Assembly (NCBI GenBank): GCA_910589415.1
Contig: OU342635.1
Location: forward strand, 3,224,001-3,288,000
DNA: 64,000 bases
Direction of reading: 5' to 3'
Source of the DNA: Malachius bipustulatus
Taxonomy: Eukaryota > Arthropoda > Insecta > Coleoptera > Melyridae
Each line of letters begins with the position of its first letter. Within the stretch, counting starts at the first letter, position 1. Positions 34,001-46,649 of this stretch are shown here, piece after piece. The translations under genes and the position numbers were made by a program. Below the pieces are notes generated by a model. That model was given only the letters and a program-made list of their open reading frames with translations, did not search any database and was not told where the DNA came from.

Positions 34001-37000
34001 CAAAGGAAGCAATTTAGACCCAGCCAGCCACCTCTTGACAGCTCTAAGTCGCAACTGCAACTGAATATTTTAGTCTAATCAAATCCGTTCTCCCAGAAGA
34101 GTGCTAAAACTTACATAGTTGAGAAGCCTCCCGCATCGTAACCCGAATTCATGTTCCACACTAAAACTAGAATTTTTTCCGGCAACTTTATATTATTTAC
34201 GTGCATCTAGAGAGATATTAAATGAGAATTCAAAAGTCCCTGATGACGTCACTGCTTTCAACAAAAAATTACCATATGTCGCTTTGCCTTTGAAGGTCTA
34301 GTGGAGATGCGATGGCAAAGAATAATAATTGACGCTTGTCACCTTTTGAAGTCCTGAAGCGTGGTCAAGTCTAAATGGAAACGTTTGTATAAACATACTA
34401 TTATGTCCGGCAAGCTTTTGATCCTACTCGGTGTTTCAATGAGACCGATCTCTTCTATGAATGCCGACCCTTGCAAGTTAATTTTCTAATCGAGGAGTAT
34501 TATGAAACTATCTATGCCTCTTGCCGCTTGCGCTACTAATGTGAGAAATTTGAACGGTGAGATTTCAGTCCCTATGTCAACTTCAGTTTGTTTTTCAGGA
34601 GCCGATAGGAACGAACCCGCTATAAAAGACCGGCTGCCAATCCGTGCTAGCAGTCGGGCCTAGGTGGTTTGATTTTTTTATTCTGATTTTACCAATATAA
34701 GCACCAAGTGTCAAAGAAAGAATAAAACGACAAATTTTACTTATTTAAGCCACCTATGGATAAATTTCTTATCTAAAGACGAAATTCAAGAAGTGTTCTT
34801 GCTCAATTCTTGTCTAATTTAACCGAGTCTGTAATTCTCGAAATAACAAAGATATCAATATATAAAAAAAAGTGGAGCAAACAGAAGTGTAGCTTGGAAA
34901 TTTACAAGAACCGAAACAAAATAAAAAAGTCATTATTTAAATTTAAGCAGGTTGGAATTTCCGCAATGGAAAGGAAATATCTAGCGCTAGACTGTAGAGA
35001 GTTTTTTCTACCTGCTTCCTGAACTGGATGCTAACGATTTTTCCACAATAACACGTGTCATCCAACTCCCAGGTGAACTCAGATGGTATTAAATATTAAA
35101 ACAGCCTGGATTATGGGAGATACTGTTACCAATGAAGAATTTCATACTTCAAACGAAAAATCTATTACACATAAGAACGTTACGTGAAAAGGAGAAGCCA
35201 TAAAATGAGAAGAGCTCGCTCTCAACAACAACAACTGTATAAAATAAATATATTATCACGTATGCCACGTACATCACGTAGATGCAGAGTGCACCTAGAT
35301 AAAAAAAGAAAAAATCAGACTTGATCAAAACATCGCGATCAAAATGACGCATTTGCCATACTTTGACGCTTTAGAAAATCAATGATTTCAATAATGAACT
35401 AATAAAAAGTACTTAACGGTTCCTTTGACGCATCCGGCAACCGTTTCAGGTCGTTACTTTTTCAATTTGAGTAATTATTATCACAACGGTCATTTTAGAG
35501 TCCTCTGTATCTGTTTAACCATTTTATACCGTCTACGTCTTTTTACCTTCGCTCCTTGATTGCCGTGCATGGGGGAGTCTTTAAAAGCGGTAGATAGATG
35601 GGCCCGTTATGGTGGGTAGACTTAACACCCGTTCTTTCTATTAAATTAATTATTAACATCAGAATGGGCAGCTAGGAAACTTCGCAACTCGTTCAGTGAG
35701 GTACGTACAATTATCTTTTTTAATGGTAACTGCTTTTTTATTTCATTATTGCTTTTTATTATATTTTTACTCTTCATTGTGGCTTATTGCCTTATTCATA
35801 GTGATAGTCATATTACACAGGGTTATCCTAAATAAGTGCGAACAATTTTAGAGGCTGATTCCTTTACTCATTCTCTGTATTATTCGTAATAGTGGAACTC
35901 TCGAAAGCGCTGAAAGTCGTAGTAGCAATGCCATCCACTTTAGAGAGTTCGTTTCGTGTTGTTTTTTTTTGTGCTGGACCTATGCTTCTTGAATTTCTCT
36001 TAAAGAAGGGCGCCCCTTTTCAATTTATTATCTTTAAAATCATTTATTGTATTTACTAAGAAAGACTGTTAAATTGACTTTTTAATTTTCTTTGGCCTGT
36101 GATATTTTCATTTCAATTATTTTGAGCCAAATGGCTGCTAATTAGCGTTCTTTACCTTTCCTGAAAATTTCCCGGTGGTAGAATATTGCTTGAAAAGTTA
36201 TAAATTATTATTGAGAATTTAATACAATCGGAAGCCAAGCCGATCTAATACAATAAGCGTAAAAGTTCAATAGTCGCTAAAAGTTTAAATCGTTTTACCA
36301 CAGAGGCTCTGGGAAGTCCTCGTTTAATTAAATGTATACGATAAAAACTGTGAAACTGTGTTTATAAATAGTATCAGCATTAAGTGTAAATAAATGTGTA
36401 TTGTGTAAAATAAATATGTTCCGTCAATAAATAATTAATTGAGTCTGACTGTACTTTATGGATGTATCTTTGAACGATAAATTCGTTACAATATTCTCGA
36501 AATTCTTTTAATTAACGCTTTGTAAATAGAAACCGCTTTTCTCTTTGCAGGCATTAGACAACAAGAAAGCGAACATATATATATATATAAGCAGGGGTCC
36601 TACAGCCTGTGCCGCATCCCGCATTTCGATCGCCATTTGTCCCTATCCTTCCATTCATCGTCCTTAAGAGCTCGATCTCTCATGCATTTTTCGATCCCTT
36701 CTCTCCATTGTGTTGTCGGTCTTCCTCTTCTTCTTCTCTTTTGTGGTGTGTACATCAAGGCTCTCTTTGGTAATCTGGTCTCTTCCATCCTCATTACGTG
36801 GCCATACCATATAAGTTGTCTGGTTTCTACTCTTTCTGCTGTTGTAAATATACGCCCAGTTTTCCTTCTTATCTCTTGGTTTCTAATGTGCTGCATTCTA
36901 GAAATATTACATGATCTCCTTAAAAAGTCCATCTCTACAGTCTCTATCATCTTTTTCTCTTTTTCTGGGAGTTGCCAGCATTCACATCCGTAAGTTAAAA

Positions 37001-40000
37001 TAGGCTCTACAATGGTTGTGTAAATTGTCATTTTAGTTTGGAGCTTCATTTTGTTTGACCAGAGTACTGAGTTTAGAAAGCGAACATACGCTTATAAAAA
37101 TTGTTACAAAGTTACAAGGTAATATTCACGTTTTTATACGAATCTGAAGACAAATTTCAGGACCTTTTCAGGATTATGATTTAGTTCCATGTCGCTTTAT
37201 GGTCACACATAACCATAATGGGGATATAAAATAGCGACAATCTTGGCTCATTTAAGGATGAGGGATGACATTACGAAATGACAAACAGACCCAGAAAATA
37301 TATCTGAAATTGTAGCATTTCTTGCGTTTCTTTGATATAATTATTATTAGGTATATTATTGCCCTTTTGCTTTAGTAGATTTATTTATTCTGAAAATGAA
37401 ACACTTACTTCCGTCACTATGAGGTACTCCTTCTCTCAAAAGAAAATATCGCAGTCCTTCGGCAGTATATACGTCAGCTCTTTCCAACGGGCATACTACG
37501 TTACCCTTGGATTTCGACATCTTCTCCCCATCTACAGTCCAGTGGCTGTGGCAGAGGATAGTGCGAGGAGGTTCAAGATCAGCAGCCATTAAAAAGGCCG
37601 GCCAATAAATTCCGTGGAATCTGTAAAAAAAAGAGCTTTCACAAAATCAGAGAAAGACGGCACAGGCTAGGAAGCTACTCATCATTGGTATTTTATATTA
37701 TTATTGTACGAATGTCATATCAACGAGTGATATTGGTGTAACGTCCCAGAAATATCACATTTACACAATATTTCGATTATGTCCATGTTACAGTTGAAAT
37801 ATCACGTTTGGAGCACTTATTTGTTTACATTCACATCACAGTTATATCACAATGTGATATCTCTGCGCTGTAATTAAGGGTGGAGAAAGACTACTTCTTT
37901 TAACGCACTTATGCGGTATTTTAACCAAAACTCTACAGTCACGGGAATGTATATTTAACAAAACTGGTATGCTGGGGTACCGAGTTTAACCAATGAAGCG
38001 TTTTCCAATTGTATATATACAGGGTGGCCCTGAAATGGCGGGCACTGTAAAAAACAAACAGATTTTAAAAAATCAGAGAGGGCCTGCGCATAATATCTGA
38101 AATATATTACAAAATGTATTTATGTAGACTAGGAACCTTCCCAATCATTGGTATCTCGTATTATTATGATACGGATGTCATATCAATAAGTGATATTGGT
38201 GTAACGTCACAGAAATATCACATTTACTCACTATTCCGATTACGTCTGTGTTACAGGTACTTCACGTTGCAATATCACGTTTGGATCACGTTTATATAAT
38301 TATTCGTGTTATATTCACATCACATTTATATCACAGTGTAATATCTCTGCGCTGTAATTAAAGATGAAGTAAAACTACTTCTTTTAATGCATTTATGCCG
38401 TATTTTTACCAAAACTGGGGTACCAAGTTTAACCAATAAAGCGTTTTTCAATTGTATACCGTGTGTCCCCGGATAGGTGAAACGACTCTTATAAAAGACA
38501 AAAATTTTTTGATTTCAATTTTAATTTTTTGGGGTTCAGCCCTGCTTGGCTAAAGAATAATTTCTAACAAAATTTAAGTTTTGAAAAATCAAGCATGCCT
38601 TGGAAATTTCCAAGAAACCGGTTTTTCTGTTGAGTAAAGTGCCTTTTATATGGCAAAAACGACAAAATGTTATTTGAAAAAGTTGTTCAGAATCAACATT
38701 TAGGTCCCTATACCAAATTTCAAAATCATAGATCAACTTAAATTTTTTTCATTTATTTTTATGTTTTATTTCACAAATCAAAGAATTTCATTTTGTAGCA
38801 ATGACTGCCCTGGAAAAACCAAATTGTACCCATAGCAATAGCAATTTGTCAATATTAGTCTTTGTTACAAATGAAATTCTGTGATTTGTGCAATAAACAT
38901 AAAAGTAAATGTAAAAGATCAAAGTTGGCCTATGACTTTGAAATTTGGTATACGGGCCTAAATGTTGATTCTGAACAACTTTTTCAAATAACATTTCGTC
39001 GTTTTTGCCACATAAAAGGCACTTTACTCAACAGAAAAACCGGTTTCTTGGAAATTTCCAAGGCATGCTTGATTTTTCAAAACTAAAATTTTGTTAGAAA
39101 TTACTCTTTAGCCAAGCAGGGCTGAACCCCAAAAAATTAAAATTAAAATAAAAATTTTTTTGTCTTTTATAAGAGTCGTTTCACCTATCTGGGGACACAC
39201 GGTATATACTGGGTGATCCTGAAATGGCGGGCACGGTATACAGAGTATTGTAGAGGATGTTCAGAAAGGCTGGGAATATAAAACAAAAGTTAATGTTTCC
39301 TCGGCTTCGTTACCGAGATATAAAGCACTCGATATAAAGAAAAATATTGTGAAGGTTTATGCCTATAATAGATGAAGCGATGTAACCATGGAAACGTTCA
39401 ATTATTACACTAAAACTCCGCGTACTTTATTTCGGGATCACCCTATATAAAGAATACGACAAAAAAAAAGATCAAATTCTGTACAATTTTGTTTATGTCT
39501 CCTGGTCCGAATTATAAAAAAAAAAAATAACGGAGATGAAGAAGAAAACTCATCCCTAAATCCAAGATGGTGGACAATGTCTGGTGGGAGGATTTATAAT
39601 AAGTTTGTTATTCGAGTAATTCTGAGTCAGGTAAAGTATAATATTAAAAGTAGACTTTCAGGCAAAGTATAATATGAAACAAGAATAAAATGTAGGTTGG
39701 GTTCGGGTTGCGCCACAGGATACACCCCAGGCAGCCAAAACGCATGCCAACAACTGAGCGCAGTGCCCCCGATTAGCAAAGCACATGAGGTATTATAGTA
39801 CGCTGTTGAACGTGTTTCACGATTTAGTGACTAAAATGTTATTCATAAAATTTTGAAAATTGTATAAGGAACAACCGTCCCATTTAAATATGGCACATTT
39901 TTTGCGAGAATAATAATAAAAACGGGCAAAAATTGCATTTCAACTCTTTGCTTGGTGCTTATAATGCGTAATATTTGTAATATAAACAACCGAATATAAA

Positions 40001-43000
40001 AAAAGAACATAAAATGTGAAAAAATGTGCCCGCAAATTAGGAAATGAGTACTTTTGCCCAAAACTCAAAAACTGCATGTTCAGATAATGAGGAAAACTCA
40101 CCCCCTAAATTCAAGATGACATATAACGCCTTGTAGTACTGTGTAATAATTTTGAACTTTGAGCATCTCTGAGGAGGGAAACAAAACTGCATAAAAAAAT
40201 TTATGTCCCAATTAACTTTTGAAAAAAGTCTAAAATAACTGAGCTAGATTGGCTACAGTTGAGTAATGATGACCAACTAATAATTACATAATTATTATTA
40301 TTATTATAACTAATCAGATTAATAATAATTCTTCATAACCTCTGAAAAATAATAATAACTAGAAACCCTGCCGCCCTCCAGGGAGTTTCTTTTATAGTAA
40401 AAATTTTCATTGACACCAGGAAACACTCTTCCGTTATCTCAACTTTACCAATCTCAGGACATCAATCCATTTATTTATTCTCTACTTCCATTATCTGTCA
40501 ATTGCAGCCACAGCTTGACTTTTAGAGGCTCGCTGATAGTCTGTGAGGCTCTCAAGTCAGCAAAGACCTCTCAGTCTTGTGACCACCGGCGGTGTAGTAG
40601 TAGAGATCATCAATCAATAAAGAAGAGGAGTATTTTTATTCCTTCGGGGATACTAGAGTCCTGGAGGACCCAAGCGGTATTGACACGTAAAAATATACTC
40701 ACTCGATGTGTTCATCTGATCTGGAACGCGATGCATGTACCTATCAGTTAAATTTTAATTAGGTACGACCATACTTTTTAACAATACGTTACGTAAGTAC
40801 ATATAGCTAATGATAATGCAAAGAGCGCGCTGAAATGTCTGAAATTATGAGCAGTGCAAGATTTGAATAGAGAAAATGGTTTTGTAATAATATTTGTGTT
40901 AATAAAGGTTTAATAATAGAATATAACGTTAATAAGGAATTAAAAGTAGGAATTTTAGAGATAGGAGAAAATGAGCATAGCCAGACTCTCGCGTCTTTAC
41001 TGGAATTCTAATAAAGATTTAATTCAGTACAAATTCAATATGAGTAGCAATATCTCGTCTAATAATAAAATTATTAAAGGGAACATCTTATCGGTTAACA
41101 TGGCAAATATTTGACCTTCTAGGCTTGTTGGGACCGGTACCTAATAATAATTGCAGCAAAGCTAATACTGCAGCAGCTTGTTAAAATTAATATTATCTTG
41201 AATTTTTAATTTATTGGGGCTTAGGTTCTTGGATTTTTAGCAACCCAACAAAACACAATAATAAAAATCAAAATATAATACGCAACTGCTTCTTTTGTGA
41301 TTTCATTCATGCACCAGGCACATGGGTGTGCTTACGCCCATATGCTTACCGATGAGTTAACGCTGGGGTAATTTGTTTGTAACTATAAACGAATGAGCTG
41401 TGGTTTGGTTCAGCTTTATCGGTTCACTTGATATCAATAATAGTGTCTGTAGCCAATTTACCCTTTCCAATTTGAACGTCTCTGTGCCAAGTCGTGATAG
41501 CAGGACAACATCAAGGCGTCTTATTTTCCCCACTGTTTATTTCTATATATAAAGTTATCTGAATGATGGCGGGATAACCTCAAATTCAAAACTAGAAGTC
41601 AGGCCGAGAAACAAAAAGTCAATAGTACAATAGTTTTTTTTTATATTTTTAAGTTATCCAATTAAAATTAACATTGGACGGAAAACTTGTTCTGGCCGAA
41701 ATCTGACAGCGAAATGCATTGCAATCGCGGCGGGCTAGGCTAGTGACATAGAAACATAGCAGGTGTCAAACATGCAATATAAATCTTGTGTATTATTTAT
41801 TCAGCGGGGTCTCGCCGGTTCCATCACTTTTCCGCTATCCCCGTTCCGTCTCCTCTGACAGTCCGTTATTAATCTCTTCCTCCAAACATGATGTGTGATC
41901 GCAGTAAAGTGATAACTCGAATATGCTTTCGCTAAGCTACGAGTGTTTGTTGTTTACTACTGCCCTTCCATTTTATATCACACTGATGGGAACTATGAGA
42001 TTTGAACCCTCTAATGATGGCTAGCAGTAATAAAACACCAGTTTATCGATATTCGTTCTGTTTTTGTATCTTCTAATTCTAACATACCAGTGTGAACCGT
42101 GTGTAACGAATAAATTCATTTTCTCAGTGAATATTATTGGTAGAATTAATAGGTCAATTTTTGATTCACCTCTTCCTTAACCCCCCCTCAGTCTTACACT
42201 TATTGGAGAAGAGAATCATCGTGACAACGCCAGTAGCGGTCTGCTATATCGGAGCAATGGGTTTCTTGATCGTTTGTCCTAATAAATCATTCTTTGGATC
42301 TTTGCGCTACGAACCCCTGTTTTCATTCGAGAAACACCCCTAACGAGATTGGCGCCCAACGTGATTCGAGCTAGCTCCAGACGAGTTCAACCAGTAAAAT
42401 GAAGACAACGTCCGACTCAAACCAGACAGCGGCAGCATCTTCCCGATTGCACCGGGAGAAGATTGGCGCCCAACGTGAGAATCAAGCTAGCTCAGGAAGA
42501 AAGAAACCAGAATAACGAAAACACCATACGGCTCAAGCCAGACATACGTGGCTTCCCAAAGAGATATTGAGTGTATTTTTCTTCTCGATGGGACCGGGAA
42601 TGTAGGTATGTCGAGAATTCAAATCCCTTCCAAAAAACCCTTCGTTTCTGAGATTTAATCCAAAAACTGAATTAAAAGGACCAAAATTTGAGCAAAAGGT
42701 TCTAAAAAAAACAAAGTTTCGGACCAAATTTTTGCCAGAAAACTTAAAATTCTTGTTCCACGATCCAGAAAAAAAAACATCAGACAAGCCAAAATTAGAC
42801 GACAGGAACGAATGTCGTTTTTCACCGCTTTGCCATAATATGGAGGAATAGGTTAGGGCAAAAAATATGTGAACTTACTTGAGAATGTCCTTGCCGATAA
42901 CTTGCACATCAGGCGGCCACACTTCGGGTGAGCCACTCCCATCGTAACCCACCGCCGTGAGATAGTTTACAAGGGCGTCCAGCCATACGTAGACAGTTTG

Positions 43001-46000
43001 TGAAGAGTCCCCTGGAACTGAAATCCCCCAATGCACCCTACTCGCGGGTCTTGATACGGACACGTCTGGCAAAGATTCTTCATTCACCAGGTCTAACAAC
43101 TGACGGCGGAACTTTTCAGGACGAATCACATCTAGGACAATTCAGAAAATTTACAATGCAACAAATATTAACTAAGCCATCATATTTTTAAGCTAAAATG
43201 TGAATTTATTGACTGGAATGATCATAAATCGGAATATCGTTATCATGTGAATACAGCGGAATTTATTTTCGTTTATTGGCTGTAAGTGACATGATGGCTT
43301 TGATAAAAAATTCTTACCATCTCTTTCCAGCCATTTTCTGATGGCATCTTGGAAATTGCTCAACTTGAAGAGGTAATTTTCTTCGCTAGTCCATTCCACC
43401 GGATGTCCACTTTCACTTGAAACTAAAGATTTTTTGCCTCCAGGGATCTGAACTTCGCGTAACTGAGAAGAAGAAAGAAACGATTCCTCTGGAATGCAGT
43501 ACCAGCCTTCATAAACAGCGCGATGGATGTGGCCTTTGTTTTGGAGCGTTCTCTGCAAGGAAAATTTCAGATGAACATTGAATTATTATTTAGTCTTCTG
43601 TATCATATTGTGAAGTGGCGGATAAACAATTAAACCAGAGTGTTTCGCGTTAATAATCAATAGATTAATATCAACTTCATGAGTTTTTCGATTTGTGACA
43701 TCAGATGTACTATTTTCAATAGACTATTTAAGCCTATACTCCTACCTACCGTTTTTAGCAGTTCAATTTTCAAGCTCTTCGCCTGACTGCCTAGTGGTAC
43801 TTAATTGGGAAACAACTAAGTACCGTTCAACTGCCAGTTCACCTATTGCATCATTTTAATTTGGAAACAATACCCCCAGCTAACTGTAAGTAATTTGATT
43901 TTTTAAAAGAACTTTTGCAAAATTTACGAAACGACCATCTTTGAAATCCACTAACCAAAGAGCCTACCTCCAGTGTCATACCTCCAAGATTCATGAATTG
44001 TAAATTAAAATGAAGGATCTGAATAAGATAAGATTGAAATACTTTATTTTTAATTTTATATGTATATTGCGATTTCTACAGGATTTTCCTTTGTAAATGA
44101 GTTATTAAAATGTTCCAGGAATACGATCTTAAAAAAATATTTCTAAAAATGTAAATTAGGACTTTTCCATTGAATGAAGTAATTAATTCACAATACGATG
44201 AAAACAGAGCAAGATTGGGCAGTTTAAATTTCCTTTGTATTTATCTATGGCCTCTAATCGTCTGTATACCTAATTTTTTTCTTTATTTACTCTCGTAAGA
44301 AATCTTCTTCAAAGCTAATGTCTACCTTCTCAGGTATTTGTTCGTTCGCTTTGATCAAGTCAAATTTTTAATTTTCATGTTTCATTTCTTTCAAAGGAAT
44401 TTCATTTCATTTCATATTTTTGCTGAAAATGCAGTCATTTTTTATCGAAAGTAAATACTGTCAGTTTATTATTATTACAATCAGTTTCTTTCATCTGGTA
44501 CTGTTCTAATTAAAGAAAATGAGGTTTTTTTATTTTAAATGATAAAATAGGTAGGTACCTATTACTACAAAAAATTTCCCCACGAAAGGCAACGTCGACT
44601 TGTAATAATTATTCATTTTAACATTCAAAAAAAAATTCAGAAAATAAAACACTATCAAAAGGAAATACTGTGAAAATACGTGGTTAGGAGCTCTCAACGA
44701 ACTGCTCGCGAGCCGCTCGCGGGGAGCCATCTTATGTCGGTTTGTGCCTTATCACAAAAAATACTTTTTGACACTTTTACATTAAAAAATTTTATCCATA
44801 AAAATTTAATTTTTATTTAGGTATTTTTGGATCAATATAATTCTGTCAAAAGGGCTGATTTCTCGTATTTTAAAAACTATTTTCACGTTTTCATCCTCGC
44901 TCATATACGTATATTGTCAATTTACGTGGTAGGGGCTCCTTATACGAACTTCCCGTAAACAGCTCGCGAACCACTCGCGGCGAGCCATCTCATGCTCATG
45001 TCGATTTGTTCGTTATCGCAAGCACTTTTTGTCACTTTGACATTCAAAAATAATTCAGAAAAGTTGAAAATTCAGGTGTTCTTTGATCGGAATAATTCTG
45101 TCAAAAGTGCTGATTTCTCGTATTTTAAAGATCATTTTCACGGTTTCCCCGTCCCTAAGAAACGCTATAAAGGAAATATTATCAATATACGTGGTTAAGA
45201 GCTCCCTTATACGAACTACTCGCAAACGGCTCGCGAACCGCTCGCGGCAAATCTCCTGGTTGTACTTTATTACTTAAGCTTGTACGGCACTTAAAAACCG
45301 ACATAATGGCTCACCGCGGCCGGCTCGCTAACCGAGTTCGGCTCTCCCTAGGCTCTCATATTAATGTATTGTAAATATGTTATGCGAAAAAAAAAATTTT
45401 TCCCGTGTACGTTTGAAATTATTAATATTAAAGTTCCCTTCAATAATGTGGGGACCGATGATAAAATAAAATAAAAGTTTCTTTGCCAAGTATGAAACAG
45501 CATTTAGTAAGCGATTATCCAAATGGAATCTGTAATTCCTGGAAAAGCGGATTTTCCGACACTAATCGAAGGAAATTAACGAAAACCGAGTGTCGGCCGC
45601 CGCATTAAATTTAAATTTTGATGACGTCGGTTTTCCTGGTGGGCTTTTAGACGAAAGCGATTCAAGTTCAATTTGGTAAATGTCAGCGCGGAGGAAAGTC
45701 CATATTGAAGGGTCCGGACTCCGGAGCGTTAGTCAGCTGATGAAGTGTATCCATAAAGACATTGCCCTTTTAATACCGAGAGAAAACTCATTATTTTATT
45801 TGCCACTTTCTAACGAAATTAAAAGAAACATTCGGCTCAACTTTGCTCTCGAAACGTAAAATGAAATGGAAGTTTCAACCGAAAGTATATTGCTTCGTGA
45901 ATATTTTAGCAATAGGAGCCGAAACGCTCTGAACTTCTGCTCGCATAGAAGTCGCCTGTTTACTCTTCTTCACACTCAAACACCCAAGACTTCACAACAG

Positions 46001-46649
46001 GATTTCAGAAAGGAAAGGAAATTATTTCTGACGTGGTACCTAAAATAATAACTCACCCAAAATTCATGAACAGTAGTCTTATGTTTTTCATCTGTGGTTC
46101 TGATAAAATCTGTGTAGCCAATAGTAAAATTATTTGCTAATGCTTTGTACTTTTCCGATACGCTATCGCAATAAATTGCTGGTGAAGAATTGCTATTTGC
46201 GGCAGCTTGCTGAATTTTAGAGCCGTGTTCGTCTGTACCTGTTGTGAATTTGATTTTCGTGCCAGTTTGAGTGAGGTGGCGCCACCTCTGAATCGTATCG
46301 GCAACTAAGGAACTATACAAGTGTCCAATATGGGGATCTGTAAATTGAAAAGGGGAAATCTTTAAAACTAGACCAAGAACAAGAAGTACAGAAAGTACAC
46401 TGTACAGAAATCTTTATGAAAATTACGTGCCATAATCAACATTTTTATTTTTTATGGTGATATAAACAAGAATAATATTCCAAAGCAAAAATCTTCAAAA
46501 GTTCAAAATATCTACTACTCAAGCAGCCACTAAAATTACAAAACCAAATCAAACTTACTTGCATTTACATAGTAAATGGGAGTTGTTACGAAGTAATCTG
46601 TTTTGATCTTAGAACTAAACCGTCTGAACGAATGAAAATAAAAACTCAT
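31029..46649 (-). CDS. MARS2: Mitochondrial methionyl-tRNA synthetase, 7 exons, 550 codons
   Basis: Charges mitochondrial tRNA-Met with methionine. Exons in reading order: 46649-46559, 46337-46057, 43552-43318, 43131-42879, 37620-37409, 33847-33653, 31414-31029. Every intron is GT-AG and all phases agree; the sum is 1653 nt, 550 codons plus TAG. Residues 1-16 ([16 protein letters not shown]) are basic and free of acids, as in a mitochondrial presequence. [18 protein letters not shown] holds the HIGH signature (33-36), [10 protein letters not shown] follows, and [11 protein letters not shown] (318-328) holds the KMSKS loop. [12 protein letters not shown] and [23 protein letters not shown] are typical class I MetRS segments; the anticodon-binding helices follow to the end. 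The length suits the mitochondrial form, which lacks the C-terminal extra domain. Five of six introns exceed 180 bp; three exceed 2 kb and are filled with mobile-element debris. Confidence 0.93.
32815..33172 (-). pseudogene. Ty3/gypsy integrase relic in the last MARS2 intron
   Basis: Read on the minus strand: [19 protein letters not shown] followed by [15 protein letters not shown] (the integrase zinc-binding segment), then after a frame change [20 protein letters not shown] followed by [19 protein letters not shown] (catalytic core around the second Asp, ITDQG). The stretch between them is shorter than usual and lacks the Cys pair and the first catalytic Asp, so this copy is dead. It runs in the same direction as MARS2 but sits wholly inside the intron 31415-33652. 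Confidence 0.85.
36564..37088 (-). mobile_element. 5'-truncated RTE-like LINE fragment with target duplication
   Basis: The insert spans 36578-37074. The minus strand encodes 149 codons (37049-36600), the C-terminal end of a LINE reverse transcriptase protein: [52 protein letters not shown] and [19 protein letters not shown], a pattern common in insect endonuclease-reverse transcriptase repeats. An (AT)n tail lies at the 3' end (36574-36588), as RTE elements have. The 14-bp duplication AGAAAGCGAACATA flanks it at 36564-36577 and 37075-37088. It lies in a MARS2 intron in the gene's orientation. Confidence 0.85.
37665..38456. repeat. Diverged tandem duplication inside a MARS2 intron
   Basis: Segment 37690-38012 recurs at 38146-38456. 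Shared stretches: TCATTGGTAT, TGATATTGGTGTAACGTC, ATCTCTGCGCTGTAATTAA, ACTACTTCTTTTAA, and GAAGCGTTTTCCAATTGTAT versus AAAGCGTTTTTCAATTGTAT. Each copy ends at ATTGTATA, and different mobile-element ends follow: TACAGGGTGGCCCTGAAATG at 38020 and the TACCGTGTGTCCCC element at 38457. Copies are perhaps 80% alike. Confidence 0.75.
38459..39202. mobile_element. Palindromic element with CCGTGTGTCCCC ends
   Basis: TA|CCGTGTGTCCCCGGATAGGT at the left and ACCTATCTGGGGACACACGG|TA at the right, with arms paired throughout: GTGAAACGACTCTTATAAAA, TTTTTTGGGGTTCAGCCCTG, GAAATTTCCAAGAAACCGG. The centre is near 38830. Length is 744 bp. The frames at 38536-38736 (-) and 38862-39086 (+) encode nearly the same peptide because they are mirror images, not genes. 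Confidence 0.85.
39208..39450. repeat. Short element with GGGTGATCCTGAAATG ends
   Basis: Starts TATACTGGGTGATCCTGAAA (39204-39223) and ends ATTTCGGGATCACCCTATA near 39446, a short inverted pair enclosing about 240 bp. It directly abuts the palindrome on its left. A related single end, TACAGGGTGGCCCTGAAATG, lies at 38020. Confidence 0.5.
40380..40760. other. Possible LTR-like segment, unproven
   Basis: A GC-richer island in AT-rich intron with AATAAAGAAGAGG at 40616 and a short + frame (40410-40751) lacking known domains. It could be part of an LTR, but no second copy or primer site is present nearby. The rest of the intron from 39451 to about 42100 shows no gene. Confidence 0.25.
42280..42560 (+). 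mobile_element. LTR-retroelement relic with duplicated tRNA-Lys-type primer site
   Basis: TGGCGCCCAACGTG occurs at 42350-42363 and again at 42465-42478. It complements the 3' end of animal tRNA-Lys (ending CACGTTGGGCGCCA), the usual primer for many gypsy-type elements. The surrounding 115 bp are duplicated (AGCTAGCTC, AACCAG, GGCTCAAGCCAGAC/CGACTCAAACCAGAC). Upstream, CCTAATAAATCATTCTTTGG could be the R-region poly(A) signal of an LTR that ends before 42350. The LTR start and any pol sequence are not found. Confidence 0.6.
44675..45265 (+). repeat. Direct repeat of about 250 bp, two and a half copies
   Basis: Units start at ACGTGGTTAGGAGCTC (44678), ACGTGGTAGGGGCTCC (44924) and ACGTGGTTAAGAGCTCCC (45189). 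Each continues with CGAACTNCTCGC, GCTCGCGANCCNCTCGCGG, and in the first two GTCGNTTTGT, CACTTTTTGNCACTTT, CTGATTTCTCGTATTTTAAA. It sits in the MARS2 intron between exons 2 and 3. Confidence 0.75.

Noticed and set aside
38536..39086. Two frames encoding nearly the same peptide ([20 protein letters not shown])
   Set aside because: Opposite strands of the same palindrome arms in the 38459-39202 element.
40410..40751. 113-codon frame in a MARS2 intron
   Set aside because: No domain; might be LTR sequence but lacks a partner copy.
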